DNA of 64,000 nucleotides from Lingula anatina (lineage: Eukaryota; Brachiopoda; Lingulata; Lingulida; Lingulidae): the NCBI RefSeq assembly GCF_001039355.2, contig NW_019775180.1, positions 229,337 to 293,336 on the forward strand, in the 5' to 3' direction. The position numbers were made by a program, and so were the translations under genes. Below, piece by piece: positions 24,551-35,688 of this stretch; positions within the stretch are counted from its first letter, which is position 1, and every line of letters starts with the position of its first letter. The notes under the pieces were generated by a model. That model had not been told where the DNA came from, ran no database searches, and worked only from the letters and a program-made list of their open reading frames with translations.

Positions 24551-25753
24551 ATGCCTGCAGCAGCACAGGAAAAACCAAGCATTCTCTCCACGAGATTACA
24601 ACGGGCATATAAAATTAACAACATCGAATACACGAAAGCCCTAGGAAAAATGCAGCTTATAGAAAAAGCACAGGTCCATTCATTTCGGGTCACCAATAAT
24701 GATATCAGACTAGTCAATTTGGCATTAGAACATATCCAAGCCTGTAGCGGACACAGCCCAGAGGGACTACCACCCGACTTTGTGGACGATGGTCAGAAAG
24801 AGGAAGCGATGTCATGTTTTTTATATGGAGAGAGAATAGGTTCCAGACGATTTGCAAGGAAACAACGCAAAGCAATTTCAGCCAACGACTCCCGAGTGCA
24901 GCGTCCTCTTTCAAAAGAAGAAGAAATCGAGGAAGAAGAGGATGACGAAGACGACGAGGAAAGGGACGAATTTGCTTTTAGTTCTCCTTCACCGCGGACT
25001 CGTCGCGTTCAGTCTGCAGCGGGATGTCGCCGGGACAGTGTTGTTAGTGACGCATCGTCTGAGGCCTCAAATTACAGTGTGCGTCCTAAAAGCACACCGG
25101 CAAGTCGCTTACGAAAAAACTTGTCGAAACCAAGGTTTTCGCTTGGTTATGAAAAAGATTTTTTTAACTCTGATGATGAAAACGAAGAACTTATAGAACT
25201 AAGTAAAACTCCCAAGCCACCAGGAACTCCAAAAGTGGCATTTATGGATCGTTCTATAAGCAGGAGTCGCAGTGTTGGCGCAGTGTCTTTTACCCCTGGT
25301 TTGTCCCGGTGCACGAGTCGAGCGTCAACCCGCTCGCGCTCAAGGAGTTCCGCATATGCTGATCTGAATATAAACGATTTAGAAAAGGTGCTTCGTAAAA
25401 AGGTACGCATTACCTCGGCTGACTTTGTCATGCCCCGTAAGAGACCATCACGGTTCGCAGAGGGCATTGTAAAATCTGCTACGCCAAAAATGGCCCAAGT
25501 TGTAAACAGAGTGCAAGTGGCAACATCTTATGCACGTAGGTGGCGGAGCGCGGCCGCCGCTCACAGTCGTTCAAAAGAGAACGACTCAGCACCGTCTGTC
25601 CACTTTTTGCTTCCTGATATAGAGAGAACGGAACTCAAAAAAGCTTTGAATGAAGAAAGAAATAAAGTAGTCGAGGAAAAGGTAGTAGCTTTTAGGGAAC
25701 AATATCCCATTAAGAGTAACAATGATGTCAGTGTTCAGGGGAAAGAACTATAA
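24551..25753 (+). CDS. Intronless gene, 400-residue acidic and Ser/Arg-rich protein
   Basis: An ATG at 24551 (AAAAATGCC, A at -3) opens 400 codons, and AATAAA follows 128 bases after the stop. The N-terminal 110 residues look helical and folded (LQRAYKINNIEYTKALGKMQ onward). About residues 123-140 are almost all Glu/Asp. About 140-290 are low complexity, with Ser/Arg clusters (SISRSRSVG, STRSRSRSSA) and Pro/Thr patches typical of phosphorylated disordered linkers. The last 110 residues are basic and helical. It has no signal peptide, membrane segment or known domain that I can see. The Glu/Asp block and RS patches suggest a nuclear or cytoskeletal protein, but this is inference. I do not recognise the family. 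Confidence 0.8.
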   Translation: MPAAAQEKPSILSTRLQRAYKINNIEYTKALGKMQLIEKAQVHSFRVTNNDIRLVNLALEHIQACSGHSPEGLPPDFVDDGQKEEAMSCFLYGERIGSRRFARKQRKAISANDSRVQRPLSKEEEIEEEEDDEDDEERDEFAFSSPSPRTRRVQSAAGCRRDSVVSDASSEASNYSVRPKSTPASRLRKNLSKPRFSLGYEKDFFNSDDENEELIELSKTPKPPGTPKVAFMDRSISRSRSVGAVSFTPGLSRCTSRASTRSRSRSSAYADLNINDLEKVLRKKVRITSADFVMPRKRPSRFAEGIVKSATPKMAQVVNRVQVATSYARRWRSAAAAHSRSKENDSAPSVHFLLPDIERTELKKALNEERNKVVEEKVVAFREQYPIKSNNDVSVQGKEL

Positions 25754-25880
25754 AGTCATTTTTACACCGCTAAATGCAAAGTCTGGATTGCAAATAGCTG
25801 TTTATTTATAGCTGTAACAAGATTGGTGCTTTTAAGTTATATGCTGTGAACTGAATACTATGGTGTTCTAAACTATGCAA

Positions 25881-25886
25881 AATAAA
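25881..25886 (+). terminator. Poly(A) signal of the 24551-25753 gene
   Basis: AATAAA lies 128 bases past the stop codon in a T/A-rich 3' UTR. Confidence 0.65.
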
Positions 25887-28800
25887 CAATTTATGTTATT
25901 TTCCAAAATTTTTAATTATTTCCGTTCCAAAACAATCCGATTTGACTCTTATATGTTCAGCTTGAAATCTTTCTCATTGCGTTAGTTGTGAATCGCAAAA
26001 CACAATATTGAAGCTGCAGAGAGTTTAGGCTTAGATGGTTAAACATTTAATATTGCCATGCTTTTCTGTTTGCAGTTAAATGGCAAGATATTGAAAGGGA
26101 CTGTAGTTACTTTCCCGCCAATAACGATTTACTCTTGACTTTGATAAATAAGCATGATAAGTGTCGAGGTCGATTTGTTTTTGCTTTCACTACTAATTGA
26201 CATTATATCTTTATCTACATTCACGGATAAAAAGAGATACAACATACTTACAACAATAAAAAGCGATAACAAACATCAGTTTGAGATACGTAATGTGTTC
26301 ATGGGTTCTCAAAGGCTTAGACAACAAAAGGACACAAACCTTGAACAACCATCTGTTTCTTTTCTGTTTATGCAATCCACGGCAGATTTCTTTACTTTCA
26401 TTTGCTGTAACTTCGTCTTACGAATGATTGTATATTATGTTTTAATCTTTTTGATTTTAATAATCATCTTACTCCGCTTCATACTGTTTTCCATGTTCAC
26501 AATGCGTCAACGTGTCACATGTATGTCCACTGCTCTGTGGCGCCGCGGTGGCAAAATGAGGGATTACTCAATGCGTCATTTGTCATCGTAATTATGTTAC
26601 CATTTAAGCAACAGTCTTGAATTATTTTAGTTAAGTAATCTTTTATCGTCAAACACACGAAGAAAAGACTGTTGTCTTAGACCTTTTATTCCAAATCTAT
26701 GACCCACAACCGGAAAACTACTGAAGAAAAGTCCGATTTTACACTCGCTGATTGAATCTGAATGACATCTTTAAATAGAAAATGGGGGCACTCCGTTCGT
26801 AGTCCATTTTCATAGAGACCCAAAACTGTAATTATTGTATGGTATTGATAGCTGTCGTGATGACTGGAAATATATTAAAACCGTAAATGTCATTTTCACC
26901 GAAACATGGCGTTGTTATTACCTCAAGTAGGAGATTGTGGAACAGGAGTTTTGGAAAAATCAATTCTACATAAATCACCAGCACTTGATACGTGTAATAG
27001 CAATTTTGTAAAACTTCCCTAACTTAATTTCACCAATGATGACCCACATCTAATTAAGCATTTTAAGTTGAATGATTAACACTGTCGACCTGCGAGCGTA
27101 CAATGAATAACAGGGGTACTTACTGGGGGTATCAATCATTTTTGCCTCATACATGATTTCGCTCCCAATTTACAATGTCTTTAGGAAGGAGAGATGTAAG
27201 TGGTATTATCCCGGTCTTTTATAACTTGCAGTAAGATTTACTTTTGCGTTTGGTCGCTTTTACTTTCTTTTGTAATATTCTAGATCAGAAAGAATTTATA
27301 GAGGATACAAGCTTCAAAACGAGCAAATAAAAGTCGGTTCTTATCCGTGGTCTAAAAAGAAGTCAGTTATTAGCTGTGAGCTTTGATAAATGTTTGTAGG
27401 CATTATTTAATGTGCATCCTTCTTTGTCTTTTTCTGCTAAATATAGAGACCTAACATGCGACCTAGAAACGGCTATATGTGGACATTCACAAGCCTAGGT
27501 GATTGAAACTGCCATTAACATATACTGAACAAGAGATAACGTGGATTTGGAACTGAAGAGTTAAGGTGCCAGAATAAAACACTGAACACATATATTTCGT
27601 TAACAATGTCTGAGATGGTCGCAACTTTCTGTTATATTTCTTTTAAGTTCACTCAGAGAGAATGAGTACCAGTTTTATTATTCCTCAATACTTTGGACAA
27701 CTTCATGGGGTATCGGTACGTTATAAAGTCTTATATTTGGCAAAATAGCTTTTCCCATATCTTTTATGTGAAATACTTATTTTTATATTATTGCAATAAA
27801 AAACTTTAAGAGTACAAAGACCTTTTTTCTATTGCTTTATCACCACCCCACCCGCTTAAGCGTATAGTGTGGCCAAACTTTAGGTTGGATCGATGCGTCC
27901 AAATGGCCTAATTGGTGAAAATTGCTTTTTTTCTCAAGTCATCTATGTAAATTACTTTTTTAAATCTAGGTATTAGTGCAGTAAAATATGACTTTTTAGA
28001 GCAAGAATTCCCCTTCTTGTTGTTTTGTTCGACGCCTCACGCGCTTCTACTTTTAAATCACGTCCCCAATTTATCGTCAATTAAACTGCTTTGTAAATTG
28101 GAGTAAGACACTGATCGGGTTAATATAAGTCGTTACTTTTCACGAAAATCGGCAACGGTGACGACAAAGGTGTGTGTGTGAACTGGAATCTGGTGCCACC
28201 GTTTGTGTTTGAATTTTTTTATTATGTGACATGAGCCCCTGATTAAATGTTCCATCAAACAAAGACATTAAAATGTTATTACCTTATTAGCTCGAGTTAA
28301 CAAATTCACCCCGATGTATTTTTGATGCGACAGCTTTATTTCATAATACAAGTATGTCAATATTCATTTCCTTATTAGCGGATAAGGCCAAAAAAACCTA
28401 ACGTGCCTATCTTCCTTGAGGCAAAGGAAGTGCATTAATGGCGAAAAAAAGTTTATTTTCATGAAATATTGTTAGGTACTTCTTATATGTAGCGCTTTTT
28501 TGTAAACGCTCACAAATAAGTGCGTGCTCCTGTGTTTCGATGTATTGCACAACTATAGACAGTGTAGGTAAAACACAGCTTCAACCATGAAGCTTTTTAT
28601 CATGACTAGACATCGTGCTTGTATGTCCATACACTGCCGATTCTGGTGTCCCTCGTTTGTTCACTTTTCAACGTACTCTTGTTAGCTATCACTCTCCTCT
28701 TTTACCGGTATCTTGACAACCTTTGTAAGCGGTCAGTCAGTTTATGAGCACCTGACTGTTTTTTTTTCTCTCTCAAAATAACTTTACTGTGCTAATTATT

Positions 28801-29213
28801 GTACTCACGAATTAATGTACTCAATTTTCCGATGGGAGTTATGTGATAAGGTTTTTATTTCTTCGCGTATTCCGCAACTTAAATCTTAAGGGGCTCCACA
28901 ACCATTTGACAAATGAAGATCTTCATCTTATTGTACTTATTTTTCGTCATTGATTGTTTGGCTCAATAATTTACAACAGCATTTTTTTTCAGCGACGCAT
29001 TATTTTATACATGTATATACTGTTCTTGGGCAGACCGATAGTAAACTCGTTTCGCCACTTGAGCATTGAAAAAAATCGCACATTTCCCTGCCTGATGTTT
29101 ACAATTAAAGAAAAGTCATTCATATTTGGGTTAATGCACCACGGCGAGGGAGCAGCGTGACGTGCACATCCAATAGCATTTATCTGTTTCTATGATTCAA
29201 TTTGTCATTTGGG
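25887..29213. other. Intergenic region, no gene seen
   Basis: AT-rich sequence. The longest open frame (26154-26591, 145 codons from an ATG) encodes Leu/Ile/Phe-rich segments of the kind random AT-rich DNA gives and has no splice or poly(A) context. I see no repeat or RNA gene. Confidence 0.45.
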
Positions 29214-30331
29214 TCGTTTACCTGCACCCCCTCTGCAGGGCGTTTACCTACACCCCACCGAGAGGGCGTTTACCTACACCCCGCCTGCAGGGCGTTTACC
29301 TACACCCCCTCTGGAGGGCGTTTACCTATACCCCACCGAAAGGACGTTTACCTACACCCCACCGAGAGGGCGTTTACCTACACCCCGCCTGCAGGGCGTT
29401 TACCTACACCCCCTCTGGAGGGCGTTTACCTATACCCCACCGAAAGGACGTTTACCTACACCCCACCGAGAGGGCGTTTACCTACACCCCGCCTGCAGGG
29501 CGTTTACCTACACCCCCTCTGGAGGGCGTTTACCTATACCCCACCGAAAGGACGTTTACCTACACCCCACCGAGAGGGCGTTTACCTACACCCCGCCTGC
29601 AGGGCGTTTACCTACACCCCCTCTGGAGGGCGTTTACCTATACCCCACCGAAAGGACGTTTACCTACACCCCACCGAGAGGGCGTTTACCTACACCCCGC
29701 CTGCAGGGCGTTTACCTACACCCCCTCTGGAGGGCGTTTACCTATACCCCACCGAAAGGACGTTTACCTACACCCCACCGAGAGGGCGTTTACCTACACC
29801 CCGCCTGCAGGGCGTTTACCTACACCCCCTCTGGAGGGCGTTTACCTATACCCCACCGAAAGGACGTTTACCTACACCCCACCGAGAGGGCGTTTACCTA
29901 CACCCCGCCTGCAGGGCGTTTACCTACACCCCCTCTGGAGGGCGTTTACCTATACCCCACCGAAAGGACGTTTACCTACACCCCACCGAGAGGGCGTTTA
30001 CCTACACCCCGCCTGCAGGGCGTTTACCTACACCCCCTCTGGAGGGCGTTTACCTATACCCCACCGAAAGGACGTTTACCTACACCCCACCGAGAGGGCG
30101 TTTACCTACACCCCGCCTGCAGGGCGTTTACCTACACCCCCTCTGCAGGGCGTTTACCTACACCCCACCGAAAGGGCGTTTACCTACACCCCCTCTGCAG
30201 GGCGTTTACCTACACTCCCTCTTTATAGGCATTTACCTTCACCCTCTGCAGGGCGTTTACCTACACCCCTCTGGCAGGGCGTTTACTTACATCCCACCGG
30301 CAGTGCGTTTACCTACACTCACCTGCAGGGC
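29214..30331. repeat. Minisatellite, 26-bp unit in a 104-bp higher-order repeat
   Basis: About 43 tandem units share the core CGTTTACCTACACCCC. Four variants alternate in fixed order: ACCGAGAGGG, GCCTGCAGGG, CTCTGGAGGG and a TATACCCC...GAAAGGA form. They make a 104-bp higher-order unit. The TATACCCC variant recurs at 29327, 29431, 29535 and onward every 104 bases to 30055, eight times, with copies that look identical. After about 30158 the units become irregular and then degenerate. Because 26 is not a multiple of 3 and the unit has no stop codon on the plus strand, all three plus frames stay open for 339-384 codons; these are not genes. Confidence 0.97.
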
Positions 30332-30849
30332 CCGCTACAATAATTTTCATTTTTAACAAGGTTTATTCAGAGAAAAGGAGGCAAATAGTTGTAGCATTAT
30401 ATGCATTCCTTGAACAATCTCATATTTAAACTTGTTATGGAAGAAGGACATTTTTACATACCAAGTAAAAAATCCCAAAATTCAGTCTAAAATTTTTGCC
30501 TGTTCTATGTTTAAAATGACAGTCCTTTTATATATCTTTTTAAAACAATGAAATTACTCTTCTTGCTCAAGATTGCACTTTTGCTAGATGGAGGGGACTG
30601 ACCTAAAAAAATAATATCTTACATGATTATTGATGTTGCGGTTTGATGTTGCGGTTAACAACGAAGAATATGTTGCAATTCTGCTGATTTCCCCCAATAT
30701 TATGTGACGCTTTATCGCATTATGTAAAGTGTTGATTGATCAACAAAATGGAAAATTGATTAGAATATACCGCACATTTTGTCTTACAAATGTAAAGCCT
30801 AGATTAAGCCTAGATTACATTTCAAGCGATGCCCGTGCGGTGCTCGTAT

Positions 30850-32401
30850 ACTGTACCCATAAATCTCTTTTGGCGCTGCGTCTGTGCTGAGGCAGAGTAG
30901 ACGGTGGCTTTGCGGTATCGTTTGAAATGTTACGGAACCACGGCCCTTTTTTCGGCGTATGAGAAAGAACGAATAATCAGCGTAGAAATCGCATACTATT
31001 AAAGCGTATTTGCACCGTATAACCTGTGTTTTAATACCTTATGAGTAATCAAGGTGTGTCATCGTAAGAATTGCGTACATGCACCGTATATCAACGTATG
31101 AGTAACGGATGGGAACCGTATATCAAAGTTTAAGTAGCGTATACACTGTATGTCTGAAGGACGCGCGTATGAGCAATTGGGTACTGTAAATGAGCGTTTA
31201 TTTAGTGTATATGACCGTTTGAGTCAGTATATAAGCGTATGAGTTTTGTTGATAATTATGAAGTGCAGACAAAACCCAGAGGATGCATTTGTCATTCGGA
31301 AAGCATGCGTTAGGTAAAAGCAAATGCGTTCGGCATACGCTTATATATACGCAAAGCATATGTAATACCCCGGTCACACTAGAGGCGGAATGAGCATGAA
31401 TGCCGTCGGAAAGACAATTCTTTGTGCGTTTCTGGATATTCGAAGAGCATTCTACAAATAACGAGAGCATTCCAAATATTTTTACCCATTCTTGTGGCCG
31501 GCCCGAATGTTTTGCTCATGTTAAAAACTTTCGAAGTGCATTCCAAGTGGAAAATTATCGAATGGCATTTGACATTCCGACAGCATTCGAAATATTCTGA
31601 TCACATTCGAGGGAGAACCGAAATGGCAAGACACTTCACATCCTGCTATAATGAGCCAGAATGCAACTCGAATGCATCTCGATCCTATTTCGGCCAGCAA
31701 TTGAACTTCACTCGTACGGCATTCGAAGTGTATTCTAAATATTCTGACTGCATTCTGACAGCATTATTGATATTCCTAGTTTTCCAACTACATTCCAGCT
31801 GCATTTGAGAGCTAATACAACCAAAATGTGCACCAATCATTCCAGGCGGATTCAGGCGCATTCTGAGTATTCTAACGGCATTCTTACAAGAATTTAGGTC
31901 AATTTAAAATTTCTTCCCGAATGTAGTACGAATTTTTAAATTTAGTCATTCCGGCTGGTTCTGCTTGATTCCTGCTGATTCCGAATAAGTGTGATGGGGG
32001 TTTAAAATACGACAGGCATTCATTTACATATGTTCATTGCTCGTTAAAGACACGTCCCATACATCAGTATTACGTTGCATATACGCTATCCATACACTGT
32101 ATGTATAGCACACCACCGCATTACAATCGTAAGCGCTAAATGTATGTTAAGCGTCAGTTTAGCTTATTTGTAGTATGGCTAGCGTATCCCAAACGTAAGT
32201 GCAACGTGTGGGTGACATACGCCTAAAACGCGCCTATGCACTAAAAATTTTTAACATGCTAAAAATCTTTTCCTCCTTCTGTGTATGTCAGCGTACACCA
32301 ATGTCATGGCACTTATTATATATGCAAAACATATACGGTGTAAAAGCAACGAACCCACTGCGCTTACCTGCGTATTTTATACGTTAGCGCAATACGCTAT
32401 A
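30850..32401. repeat. GCGTAT/ATACGC-rich degenerate repeat, interrupted by an inserted element
   Basis: The left flank (about 30850-31366) is full of GCGTAT, CGTATGAG and CGTATATC words. The right flank (about 32030-32400) is full of ATACGC, CATACG and GTAAGCG words, the opposite orientation. This suggests a large imperfect foldback element split by the 31367-32001 insertion. Boundaries are approximate. Confidence 0.4.
31367..32001. mobile_element. 635-bp non-autonomous element with imperfect terminal inverted repeats
   Basis: The left end ACCCCGGTCACACT (31367-31380) matches the reverse complement of the right end AGTGTGATGGGGGT (31988-32001) at 12 of 14 positions. The interior is saturated with GCATTC/GAATGC words spaced 10-25 bases apart. 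It encodes nothing convincing. The flanks (TGTAAT at left, TTAAAA at right) show no clear target duplication. Confidence 0.5.
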
Positions 32402-32880
32402 TACAACATTGGTCAAAAAGGTTGTCCCACCTTCAGTATCATGTGCTTTTATTTATAAATGATCACAACACAGGTGAAGATTGTTATAAATAGTGATTTT
32501 CATTCCAGATACCATAGCTATCATGATTAGTGATACAGAAAATACAAACTAGCGGTGAAGATATCAATATTAAATACCATTTATTCACATTTATAACATG
32601 TACCCCCTCAAATCCGGCGTTTCACTGTGTAAAGAAATGTCCATTAAATTGAAATGACACCACCAAATGTCACCAAATTTACACACATTTAGCATTAGGG
32701 TGTGCTCGTTAAAGGTCACTTGCCTAATAGCGTTTGTGTTTACCGAGTACACTAATCATGTTACTTATGGTATCTGGAATGAAAATCACCATTCACAGCA
32801 ATTAATTCCTGTGATGTGATCGTTTATAAATAAAAGTACATGAAACTGGGAGTGGGTCAACCTTTTTGACCAATGTTGTA
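32402..32880. mobile_element. Tc1/mariner-type deletion derivative (MITE), 479 bp
   Basis: The ends are inverted repeats of about 63 bases: TACAACATTGGTCAAAAAGG at the left and its reverse complement at the right, extending through a shared TTTTATTTATAAA block. They start and end with TA, as in the Tc1/mariner superfamily. Both arms match the longer element at 41826-43456. This copy keeps about 330 bases of the left arm, up to GTTTACCG, then jumps to the outer 140 bases of the right arm. Confidence 0.85.
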
Positions 32881-32992
32881 TTGTGACAATGCCCAATTTT
32901 TGGTAATGTAACGTTTAGGTTTTGATATTGAGCTTTATACGAATCCTTTTATATTGAACATGCCCAATTTTTGCACCTTCATATATTAACGA

Positions 32993-33120
32993 CCTGGGGC
33001 CCGTAACTCGAAAGCATCGCGTATTGCGACCGAGCGCAAGCGTCTCGATTCCATAACACGCCCATACTCGTCCCATATAATATTGGCAATACGCGATGCT
33101 TTCGAGTTACGGGGCCCTGG
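32993..33120. mobile_element. 128-bp foldback element
   Basis: Arms of about 35 bases (core CGTAACTCGAAAGCATCGCG at 33002-33021, mirrored at 33092-33111) pair almost perfectly around a 58-base loop. The ends are GGGGCCC/GGGCCCC. No coding capacity. The flanks do not show a clear target duplication. Confidence 0.75.
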
Positions 33121-33849
33121 TTGTCTATATCTCGTGTCTATGTTTTCTCATAAGAAATGTATCAGTATGATTTAACATCACATGCGAAGTACTTATAAGT
33201 CTAACTAATTGATATTCAAGATCAGATAAATTATGGTTTTCTTCAATTCCGGCAGTATTCCGTGGCAAATGATCAGAGGGGTTCCTTGGGTAGTAAAATT
33301 TTAAATTGAATTTGTTAAAAGAAACGATATGTTGTATGTCAAAATAAATTTTAAAAAAAAACGATGCGATACATGAAGAGATATTAACTGCGGTGGTAAT
33401 TTGGATTAACTGATTCGACGAATGTCTAATTAATCGTTGATCATGACAAGATGCCATTTAGTGCTTTTGGTTGATTGCACACGATAAATACGGATTCATA
33501 TTTGTACATACAGACGTGACATTTAATTTAGAATATTTTTTCCAAGTTATTTTCACCGATTTTTTCCATATTTTTCTGACTGATAATTGAAAATAAGGAT
33601 TCAAATCGTGTTTTAAAAATTTTAATAATCTTTTCTATGCCACTAGGACATCATTTCTTTAACTGAGTTGCCCTAATTGAGCAAACAAATTCATGGCTAA
33701 CTTTATATCATACAAAAATCATTAAAAGCATGATTTTGACCTCCATATATTCTAAATTTTCATTTATGAAAAATTTATATACCCCTCAAAGGAACATTTA
33801 TTAGTGTTTTCTTAAAGCAACGGTCAGTGGTGCGTGTGGCCTCTTCTAG

Positions 33850-34900
33850 TTGATTCAAGGGCTCTCAAGCGGCAAGGCATTCCTTCCGACAAGTTTCTTA
33901 GAGTTGGATCTGGAATGAAACTCCAGGGATCGGTCAGATTTGTTGTAGGACCCAAAAGTCATTGATTCGGCAAGTAATGATTATCCACATATTGTCTGTA
34001 GGGGTCCTACTGTGGCGATCTTGATGACCGCGGTAGCTAATCATTCCCTTGGTTCTGCAAGTAATCTGCGAATACAAGTGCTCTCTTTTTGACGGGTATT
34101 TTCTTCTGGTAAAATAAAATTGTCCCCGAGTTGCCCTCCATCAAATGGCAGGCATGTGGCTTCCAGAATTTTCCTGCATATGACATGGTTCAGGTTTCCA
34201 GATAATGATACTGTCACCGCCGCCGGTCACTCAAGGTGCGATACGCGCTTCGTTGTATGCGTCTTATGGATGTCTTTGAACTCACGTTTGACCATCTTGG
34301 CGGCACAGCTGAAATCTGACCTCAATAGCAAAAGCCACATGATTCCAGTGTTGTGCCAGCAAACGTTGATGGTTTCCAGACCATAAGAGAAATAAATGAC
34401 GACTGTTCACGGTGACCTCACTAGAACCATATACCTCAATATAACCAGACTGGCGTTCGCAAAGAGCCTTGAAAGACCCTTTACGGTGGCAATCTGGCCC
34501 TCATTCTGAAGGGAACGGGTTCCATTTGTTTACTTGTAGCTGCAAAACCGTAAAAACAATTGTTTCTGTTTCCTGGTGGCAAGTTTTGGATATCTTAACA
34601 TCAGTCCTGCCATACCTCTTAAAGACTATACCTATTGTTTCCTGTGACATTATGGTCTGGTTGACAATGTATGTCTGTTTCACACCATTCTGGCACAAAG
34701 CATCAATCCTGTGACACACTACTTCGCTCAATTCATTGGCTTCTTGTACGCAAAATTTCAAAATCATCTGTGTAGGTGATACCGAAATCTGGAGATTCAT
34801 TTTAACCGAACCATGCTCTCTCATAGTCCTAATAGGACCAGCCCAACGGGTACTACACAATGAAGTAAGTGTAAAATACAAGGGTGCTGTAGACGAGATA
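33850..34900 (-). pseudogene. Decayed Tc1-like transposase
   Basis: Read on the minus strand with frameshifts and stops, pieces match the usual Tc1 order. First comes a helix-turn-helix-like stretch (LCQNGVKQTYIVNQTIMSQE, then IGIVFKRYG), inside the 134-codon open frame 34501-34905. Next is HWNHVAFAIEVRFQL with RQDGQ (the W..V.F..E.RF.L..DG block), and then AYNEARIAP with GGGDSIIIW (the GGGSVMVWG block). The later DDE part is hardly recognisable. I found no terminal repeats. Confidence 0.45.
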
Positions 34901-34939
34901 GTCAATTTATTGTTACTGACACAATTGACTACATAATTT

Positions 34940-35648
34940 TGAATTCACATATCTCATATGAGAAATACAAAATTTAAAAGAACAAGTTTTATCCCTAGAC
35001 AATCCTTTGAAACTGAAACTGTTGCTGCTGTTGCACTTTACTTGATACCGGAAACATAGGCTTACATCAGCATTAGGGCCTATAACAGACAGGCCAGTAT
35101 TAATGCTTTCGTGTGTTATCGTCGAAGAATGACATACCTTTTAGTCCGAAAAGGTAACAACTGTTTCGAAGACATATTAAAGGGAAACCTGAGACGAGTC
35201 ACGCGCTTTAAAGTAGCAAGCAAAGCAAAAGCAAGCAAAAGTATTCTATTGTTATGACCATCGATTGAAAGGTAAAATGAGAAATTTAAGAAAGCTTACA
35301 GGATAGAGAATGAAATATTTAATTTGTTTCAAAGACCAAATGTTAGTCTTAGCAGTTTGTGTGTTGCTGGTAAAGTAATTGACATACGTACTTTGGTTCT
35401 CCCTGTTTACTTGGCGTGGTTGAGTGTCCATTGGGTCATTATAGGAGAGTAGTGGCGGAAGGCATGTGATGGCAGATGAAACCCACCTAATTGACTAACA
35501 TGGATTCACGTACTTGAATTATGCAGTATTTCCTATCATGCTTTTTTTTAGCTCATCATGTTTCATTATTTTTTATTGTGACTTTTATTGCATCTGTTCG
35601 TTTCATTACTATTGCTATTTTTTATTACTGTTGTTTATATAAAAATGA

Positions 35649-35688
<40 letters not shown>

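Noticed and set aside
24714-25467. Antisense and off-frame open frames over the 400-residue gene
   Set aside because: They overlap the much longer plus-strand frame and have no supporting signals.
26154-26591. 145-codon open frame with hydrophobic segments
   Set aside because: Its composition is that expected from AT-rich DNA; there is no splice, poly(A) or family support.
29192-30356. Three overlapping plus-strand open frames of 339-384 codons
   Set aside because: They are the same 26-bp minisatellite read in three frames; the unit lacks plus-strand stop codons, and the frames start at arbitrary codons.
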